A stretch of 37,621 nt of DNA from an uncultured Hyphomicrobiales bacterium (GTDB taxonomy: Bacteria; Pseudomonadota; Alphaproteobacteria; Rhizobiales; Beijerinckiaceae): positions 1 through 37,621 of the forward strand of contig CAIUPE010000081.1 in the NCBI GenBank assembly GCA_903900975.1, written 5' to 3'. This document shows positions 32,410 to 37,621 of this stretch, in pieces. A program made the position numbers and the translations under genes. The notes beneath the pieces are model-generated. The model did not search any database. It saw only the letters and a list, made by a program, of their open reading frames with translations, and was not told the DNA's origin. Every line of letters begins with the position of its first letter. Position 1 is the stretch's first letter.

Positions 32410-33593
32410 GCGAAGCCATATCTCTGTTTGCCGAAGACGAACTCACGGCCAAAGTCCGCAAGGCCTATGCGGAAAAAACCCCGTTGATGATCGAAGGGGG
32501 CGGAACCAAAGCCGCCTTTGGCCGCCCGGTTCAAGCCGCTACCACCATCTCCACTCGCGCGTTGCAAGGCATTACACTGTATGAGCCGTCCGAGATGGTG
32601 ATTTCCGCGCTCGCCGGCACGCCGCTCAAAGAAGTAGAGCGACGATTGGCCGAAAAGGGTCAGATGCTGCCCTTCGAGCCCGCCGATTATCGCACCCTGC
32701 TCGGCACCTCTGGCGAGCCGACGATGGGTGGATTAACCGCAACCAATCTTTCCGGACCGCGCCGCGTGGTGGCAGGCGCGTGTCGGGATAGCCTCATCGG
32801 CGTGCGTTTCATCAATGGCAAAGGCGAGACGGTTAAATCGGGCGGGCGCGTGATGAAAAACGTCACGGGGCTTGATCTCGTTAAATTGCTCGGCGGCTCG
32901 CATGGCACTTTGGGTCTACTGACCGAAGTGACATTTAAAGTGCTTCCGCGTCCTGAAACCTCCGTAACGCTGGCGCTGCACGGGCTTGATGATGCCCGCG
33001 CTTTGGAGGCCCTATCGATGGCGCTCGGTTCTCCGTTCGACATTACCGGCGCGGCGCATCTACCCAACGGGGTGGAGCGTGTATCGGCCACCGTGTTGCG
33101 GCTTGAAGGATTTACGCCCTCCGTTCAGTATCGTTTCGAGCGGCTAAAAGATCTCCTCATAGGTTTTGGCACCTGCGACCGGTTGGAAAACGACGCCTCG
33201 ATCTCGCTTTGGAAAAAAGTGCGCGATGTCACATGGCTCGCCGAGCCGCGCGACGCCGCCATCTGGAAAATCTCGATTGCGCCGTCCAAAGCCCCCGCAT
33301 TGCTCAGCACGTTGAAAGCGAACATGAGCTTCCGGCATCTTTTAGATTGGGGCGGCGGCTTGGTTTGGCTTCAAACGTCTACCGAGGGCAATGCCGGAGC
33401 AACCGCCATCCGCTCAGCGCTTGCGGGAACAGGCGGCCACGCCACCTTGATCCGGGGCCCTGAAGCCTTGAGGGCCAGCGTCGATGTGTTTGAACCGCTG
33501 ACACCTGCCCTGCAGCAGCTTTCATCGAAGATCAAAGCGAGCTTCGACCCCGAACGCATTCTCAATCCGGGCCGCATGGCGGCAACTCTTTAG
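32406..33593 (+). CDS. glcE: Glycolate oxidase subunit GlcE
   Basis: GlcE is the second FAD-binding subunit of glycolate oxidase. The 395-residue protein has the shortened FAD_binding_4 fold of the GlcE group: [59 protein letters not shown], and [38 protein letters not shown]. It ends [12 protein letters not shown], as usual. Its ATG overlaps the glcD stop by 4 nt and glcF follows after 10 nt, so the three are one operon. Confidence 0.94.
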   Translation: MSEAISLFAEDELTAKVRKAYAEKTPLMIEGGGTKAAFGRPVQAATTISTRALQGITLYEPSEMVISALAGTPLKEVERRLAEKGQMLPFEPADYRTLLGTSGEPTMGGLTATNLSGPRRVVAGACRDSLIGVRFINGKGETVKSGGRVMKNVTGLDLVKLLGGSHGTLGLLTEVTFKVLPRPETSVTLALHGLDDARALEALSMALGSPFDITGAAHLPNGVERVSATVLRLEGFTPSVQYRFERLKDLLIGFGTCDRLENDASISLWKKVRDVTWLAEPRDAAIWKISIAPSKAPALLSTLKANMSFRHLLDWGGGLVWLQTSTEGNAGATAIRSALAGTGGHATLIRGPEALRASVDVFEPLTPALQQLSSKIKASFDPERILNPGRMAATL

Positions 33594-33603
33594 GCGGCAT
33601 CGC

Positions 33604-34923
33604 ATGCAGACCAGTTTCCTCCCCGAAGCGCTCAAAGAACCCGCTATGCAGGCGTCGGAGAAAATTCTCCGTACCTGCGTGCATTGCGGCTTTTGCACCG
33701 CGACCTGCCCGACCTATTTGCTGCTAGGCGACGAGCTGGATAGTCCGCGCGGGCGGATCTATATGATCAAGGACATGCTCGAGCGCGGACGGCCCGCTTC
33801 CTCCGAAGTGGTCAAGCATGTCGATCGTTGCCTCTCCTGCCTCTCTTGCATGACAACATGCCCTTCGGGCGTGCATTACATGCATCTGGTCGATCATGCC
33901 CGCGCCCATATCGAGGCCACCTATCAGCGCCCCTTCGCTGATCGCGCGATACGGGCGGTGCTTTCTGCCATTCTGCCCTATCCGAACCGGTTTCGCGTGG
34001 CCCTGACTTTGGCGGCGCTGGGCAAGCCATTTTCGCCGCTGCTTCGGAAAATTCCCGCCATCGGCGCGCGCCTATCGGCCATGTTGGCTTTGGCCCCTTG
34101 GTTGCTGCCGGCCAAATCCCCCTATGAGTCCCCGCAACAAATTGCGGCAAGCGGCGAAAAGCGCGGTCGTGTCGCGATCCTGACCGGTTGCGCGCAGCCG
34201 GTGCTTAATCCCGGCATCAATGAAGCAGCCATCCGCCTGCTGACCCGTATGGGGATTGAAGTCGTTATCCCGAAGAACCAAAGCTGCTGCGGTGCGCTTG
34301 TTCATCATATGGGCAAGGATGACGCCAGCCACGCCTTTGCCAAGCAGATGATCGCAGCATGGACGGCCGAGATCGACGGCGACGGGCTGGATGCCATCGT
34401 CGTTACGGCCTCGGGTTGCGGCACCACGATTAAAGATTACGGCCATATGTTCCGCAACGATCCGGAATGGGCGGAGAGGGCGCAGAAAGTCTCAGCACTC
34501 GCCAAAGACATCACCGAGGTGCTGACCCGTTTTGGCCTGCCAGGAGCAACCATCCCAACCGGCCAGACCGTGGCCTACCATTCGGCGTGCTCGATGCAGC
34601 ACGGCCAGCAATTGCGCGATGAGCCGAAAAAACTGCTGAAAGCAGCAGGCTTTACGGTGAAAGATGTACCGGAAGGCCATATTTGCTGCGGCTCGGCGGG
34701 TACGTACAACATGTTGCAGCCCGAGATTTCCGGGCAATTGCGCGAGCGCAAAGTCAGCAATATCGAAAAGCTCAATCCGGATATTATCGCCACGGGTAAT
34801 CTCGGTTGCATGAGCCAAATCGGCAAAGGCTTAGCAGATCGTGGCAAGGCTGTGCCGGTGGTACACACAGTTGAGCTAATCGATTGGGCGACAGGTGGCC
34901 CGAAGCCGCATGGGATAACGTGA
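33604..34923 (+). CDS. glcF: Glycolate oxidase iron-sulfur subunit GlcF
   Basis: GlcF carries electrons from the FAD subunits to the quinone pool. The 439-residue protein has two 4Fe-4S motifs near the N-terminus (CVHCGFCTATCPTY and CLSCLSCMTTCPSGVHY), each with four Cys. Its two CCG domains read QSCCGALVHHMG and HICCGSAGTYN and are typical of this subunit. Length is normal for the family. AGG about 9 nt before the ATG is a modest ribosome-binding site, 10 nt after glcE. A REP-like hairpin follows the stop. Confidence 0.95.
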   Translation: MQTSFLPEALKEPAMQASEKILRTCVHCGFCTATCPTYLLLGDELDSPRGRIYMIKDMLERGRPASSEVVKHVDRCLSCLSCMTTCPSGVHYMHLVDHARAHIEATYQRPFADRAIRAVLSAILPYPNRFRVALTLAALGKPFSPLLRKIPAIGARLSAMLALAPWLLPAKSPYESPQQIAASGEKRGRVAILTGCAQPVLNPGINEAAIRLLTRMGIEVVIPKNQSCCGALVHHMGKDDASHAFAKQMIAAWTAEIDGDGLDAIVVTASGCGTTIKDYGHMFRNDPEWAERAQKVSALAKDITEVLTRFGLPGATIPTGQTVAYHSACSMQHGQQLRDEPKKLLKAAGFTVKDVPEGHICCGSAGTYNMLQPEISGQLRERKVSNIEKLNPDIIATGNLGCMSQIGKGLADRGKAVPVVHTVELIDWATGGPKPHGIT

Positions 34924-34959
34924 CGATGGTGTCGTTACAAAACGCGTTCATCTTTTCCA

Positions 34960-34990
34960 TCATTGCGAGCGAAAGCGAAGCAATGACGGG
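34960..34990. repeat. Short REP-like palindrome after glcF
   Basis: TCATTGC (34960-34966) and GCAATGA (34980-34986) pair around GAGCGAAAGCGAA. The core GCGAGCGAAAGCGAAGC differs from the 6.7-kb inverted repeat's core (GCGAGCGATAGCGAAGC) by one base. It fills the 103-nt gap before hrpB and could end or stabilise the glcDEF transcript. Confidence 0.75.
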
Positions 34991-35026
34991 ATATATGGCC
35001 AACACCACAGCGTGTCTCGCTAAAAA

Positions 35027-37489
35027 ATGATTTCCTTCAATACGCCGCTTCCCATCGACGAAGCCCTCCCCGAGCTTCTCGAAGCGCTTCGCACCCATAC
35101 CAAAGCCGTCCTCGTTGCCCCACCCGGTGCCGGTAAAACCACCCGCGTGCCGCTGGCCTTGATGGATGAGGAATGGACGAAAGGCGGCAAAATCCTTGTT
35201 CTCGAACCCCGCCGCTTGGCCGCGCGCGGCGCATCGGCCCGAATGGCCGACACGCTCAAAGAACAAGTCGGCGACCGCATTGGTTTACGGGTGCGGATGG
35301 GCTCTAAAATCTCGGGCAAAACCCGCATCGAGGTAATCACCGAGGGTGTCTTTACCCGCATGATATTGGATGACCCCGAACTCAAGGGCATCGCGGCGGT
35401 TGTCTTTGACGAGTTCCACGAACGCTCGCTCGATGCCGATCTCGGTCTTGCCTTAGCACTCGATGCGCAAAGCGCGCTGCGCAACGATCTACGGCTTCTG
35501 GTGATGTCCGCCACGCTTGATGGCGCGCGTGTTGCTGGCCTCTTAGGCGACGCCCCCGTGATTGCCAGCGAGGGCCGCGCTTTTCCGGTTGAAACACGGT
35601 ATCATGGGCGCGATACTACCCGTCGGATCGAAGATGAGGTCGTCGATACGATCCTCAAAGTGCTTCGAGCCGATAGCGGCTCCATGCTGGTCTTTTTACC
35701 GGGACAAGGCGAAATCCGCCGCGTCGAACGCCAGCTTACAGAGCGCATCAAAGATGCGACCGTCGATATTGCTCCGCTCTATGGCGCGATGGATCAGCGC
35801 GCGCAGGATTTGGCGGTGCAGCCTGCGCAAAAGGGACGCCGCAAAATCGTGCTGGCAACTTCGATTGCCGAAACGTCACTAACGATTGAAGGCGTTCGTA
35901 TCGTGATCGATTCGGGCCTGTCCCGCGTGCCGCGCTATGAGCCAGGCATCGGGCTCACGCGGTTGGAGACGGTTCGCGTGGCGCGGGCGTCTGCCGACCA
36001 GCGTCGTGGCCGCGCGGGCCGAACCGAGCCCGGCATTGCCTATCGGCTGTGGGATGAAGCGGCCAATGGCGCGCTGGATGCCTTCAGCAGGCCTGAAATT
36101 CTATCCGCTGATCTTTCCGGCCTGTTGCTTGATTGCGCGGCATGGGGCGTAACCGACATCGCCCAGTTAGGCTTTCTCGATCCGCCGCCTGCGCCCGCGC
36201 TTAATGAGGCAACGCGTCATCTGCAAACCATTGGCGCGCTGGATGCAGCAGGGCGGATCACCGAGGATGGCAAATCCATCCGAGCCTTGCCTTTGCCGCC
36301 GCGCTTGGCGCGCATGATTCTGGAAGCGGGAAGACGGGGCGAGGCGCTGTTGGCGGCTGAAATCGCCGCCCTTCTTACCGAACGTGGATTGGGTGGCCCT
36401 TCCGCCAATGTTGAGCATCAATTGGACCAATTCCGCCGGGATCGCTCGTCCCGCGCGGACGAGATGCGACGGCTGATGCGGGGGTGGGCGGCTCAGGCAC
36501 CCGCATCCGAAGCCAAGACCACCCTTTCCGCCGGCGGCGTTCTGGCGCTTGCCTATCCCGACAGAGTCGCAAAAGCGCGCGGGGCAACCGGCGCGTTCAT
36601 CATGGCCAATGGCCGCGCAGCATCGGTGGAAGCGCATGACAGTTTAGCGCGCGAGAGCTATCTCGCCATCGCCGAAGTCACCGGCCAAGCCGCCTCCGCC
36701 CGCATCCTTATGGCCGCTCCTCTGGCTTTGACGGATATAGAGAGTGAGTTCGGCGAGACCATTACCCAATCCGACGCGCTGAGCTTCGATAAAACCTCCG
36801 CTTCTCTCCGGGCAAGACGCATCCGCAGGTTGGGCGCGCTCGTGCTCGACGAGAAGGTGCTTGCCTCACCGGCAACCGAGGAAGCAGCGCTTGTATTGGC
36901 CAAGGGGATCGCCAGCCTTGGCGTGGCCCGCTGGCCGCTGAGCCACGCCGCGCGGCAATGGCTTGATCGCTTAAGGTTCTTACGCCGCACGGACGCCGCT
37001 TGGCCCGATGTTTCGGATGAAGCACTCGAAGCCTCGGCCAGCGAATGGCTCGCCCCTTATCTTCTAGGCAAAGCGAGCCTTGCCGATTTGGGGGCCGAGC
37101 GATTACGCGAAGCCCTAGAGACGTTGCTCGATTGGCAAAGCGCCAAGCGACTCGACGAGGAAGCACCGACGCATTTTCTGGCGCCCACCGGCAACCGGCA
37201 TCCGATTGATTACGAGGCGATTGAAGGTCCCGTGCTGGCCATTCGCGTTCAGGAATTGTTCGGGTTGAAAGAACACCCCGCAATTGCGCGCGGCAAGCTG
37301 CCTTTGGTGCTTCACCTGACCTCGCCGGCGCATCGCCCGATTCAAATCACAAAAGATCTGCCCGGCTTTTGGCGCGGGTCTTGGGCGGCGGTGAAATCGG
37401 AAATGAAGGGGCGGTATCCGAAACATCCTTGGCCGGATGATCCCGCCAATGCGATGCCAACGGCACGGGCCAAGCCGCGCGGAACTTGA
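35027..37489 (+). CDS. hrpB: ATP-dependent helicase HrpB
   Basis: HrpB is a DEAH/RHA-type ATP-dependent helicase; its cellular role is poorly defined. The 820-residue protein, the usual length, has Walker A PPGAGKTTRVPLAL (Lys37), motif II DEFH (128-131, VVFDEFHERSLDADLGLALAL), motif III VMSATLD, motif V ATSIAETSLTIEGV and motif VI DQRRGRAGRTEPG. The C-terminal HrpB-specific block is present (RIRRLGALVLDEKV ... FWRGSWAAVKSEMKGRYPKHPWPDDPANAMPT). The DEFH variant and the C-terminus distinguish it from HrpA. ATG 35027 lacks a clear ribosome-binding site. It follows glcF after 103 nt containing a REP element, so it is probably a separate unit. Confidence 0.95.
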   Translation: MISFNTPLPIDEALPELLEALRTHTKAVLVAPPGAGKTTRVPLALMDEEWTKGGKILVLEPRRLAARGASARMADTLKEQVGDRIGLRVRMGSKISGKTRIEVITEGVFTRMILDDPELKGIAAVVFDEFHERSLDADLGLALALDAQSALRNDLRLLVMSATLDGARVAGLLGDAPVIASEGRAFPVETRYHGRDTTRRIEDEVVDTILKVLRADSGSMLVFLPGQGEIRRVERQLTERIKDATVDIAPLYGAMDQRAQDLAVQPAQKGRRKIVLATSIAETSLTIEGVRIVIDSGLSRVPRYEPGIGLTRLETVRVARASADQRRGRAGRTEPGIAYRLWDEAANGALDAFSRPEILSADLSGLLLDCAAWGVTDIAQLGFLDPPPAPALNEATRHLQTIGALDAAGRITEDGKSIRALPLPPRLARMILEAGRRGEALLAAEIAALLTERGLGGPSANVEHQLDQFRRDRSSRADEMRRLMRGWAAQAPASEAKTTLSAGGVLALAYPDRVAKARGATGAFIMANGRAASVEAHDSLARESYLAIAEVTGQAASARILMAAPLALTDIESEFGETITQSDALSFDKTSASLRARRIRRLGALVLDEKVLASPATEEAALVLAKGIASLGVARWPLSHAARQWLDRLRFLRRTDAAWPDVSDEALEASASEWLAPYLLGKASLADLGAERLREALETLLDWQSAKRLDEEAPTHFLAPTGNRHPIDYEAIEGPVLAIRVQELFGLKEHPAIARGKLPLVLHLTSPAHRPIQITKDLPGFWRGSWAAVKSEMKGRYPKHPWPDDPANAMPTARAKPRGT

Positions 37490-37600
37490 TTTTTTTGGAA
37501 ATGGCTGGGGCGGGAGGATTACTGCCCTTCCCAATAAGTCATTGATATATATAGGTTTTTTTAGTTCCAATTGGAGTGATTGGAGTCGAGTTTGGAGTGT

Positions 37601-37609
37601 TTATCCACA
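37601..37609 (+). other. Perfect DnaA box at the window end
   Basis: TTATCCACA matches the DnaA-box consensus exactly. Nearby are three close copies of TTGGAGT (37571-37577, 37580-37586 and 37592-37598), a GAGTC methylation-type site (37583-37587) and an AT-rich stretch (37540-37562). The region 37490-37621 holds no gene. One box alone is not an origin; the sequence beyond the window is needed. Confidence 0.5.
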
Positions 37610-37621
37610 CTCGGAATTGAG

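Noticed and set aside
37513-37541. GC-rich imperfect hairpin after hrpB as a terminator
   Set aside because: Contains mismatches and is not followed by a T-tract.

Overview
The window is chromosomal DNA from an alphaproteobacterium, most likely of the order Hyphomicrobiales (Rhizobiales). The evidence is an Irr-type Fur regulator divergent from fabA-fabB-fabI, a two-domain dCTP deaminase, the ubiE-ubiB / coaBC-dut gene set next to mutM, rpsT-dnaA-dnaN-recF, a PdhS/PleC/DivJ-type histidine kinase, paired phasins, and a tRNA-His with A73 and no encoded G-1. Genus cannot be told from the sequence alone. No rRNA, CRISPR array, transposase or phage gene was found.

Layout. 0-6.7 kb: a MarR-like regulator, then on the minus strand the unsaturated fatty-acid operon fabA-fabB-fabI-dcd, divergent irr, a secreted SH3 protein and a D-2-hydroxyacid dehydrogenase. 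6.67-6.87 kb: a long inverted repeat with G-tract arms between convergent genes. 6.9-10.1 kb (minus): coaBC-dut-rrf2-cysK. 10.1-15.3 kb (plus): an accessory cassette of three exported proteins, followed by a possible antitoxin relic. 15.3-17.6 kb (minus): ubiE-ubiB, which in relatives usually runs straight into coaBC-dut, so the cassette appears to split a conserved operon. 17.8-25.5 kb (plus): mutM, a crotonase, a TSUP permease, rpsT, dnaA, dnaN, recF, with an 800-bp leader before dnaA. 25.5-28.5 kb: a TylF-like methyltransferase, a LysE exporter, tRNA-His and two phasins under a TGC-rich operator. 28.8-37.5 kb (plus): a PAS histidine kinase, glcDEF (glycolate oxidase) and hrpB, ending with a perfect DnaA box.

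The most unusual part is the 10.3-15.1 kb cassette. Its first gene encodes a lipoprotein subtilase with a complete Asp/His/Ser triad and oxyanion Asn. Its second encodes an exported paralogue that has lost all four residues but keeps the fold landmarks and an almost identical C-terminus. Its third encodes a small exported protein with an outer-membrane-barrel-like C-terminus. Both subtilase-like proteins stop exactly where classical autotransporter subtilases continue into a beta-barrel. Shared promoter elements, several dyads and a perfect 15-bp inverted repeat before the third gene suggest dedicated regulation. An active protease / dead protease / barrel trio is a plausible undescribed surface system. 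Its function is unknown.
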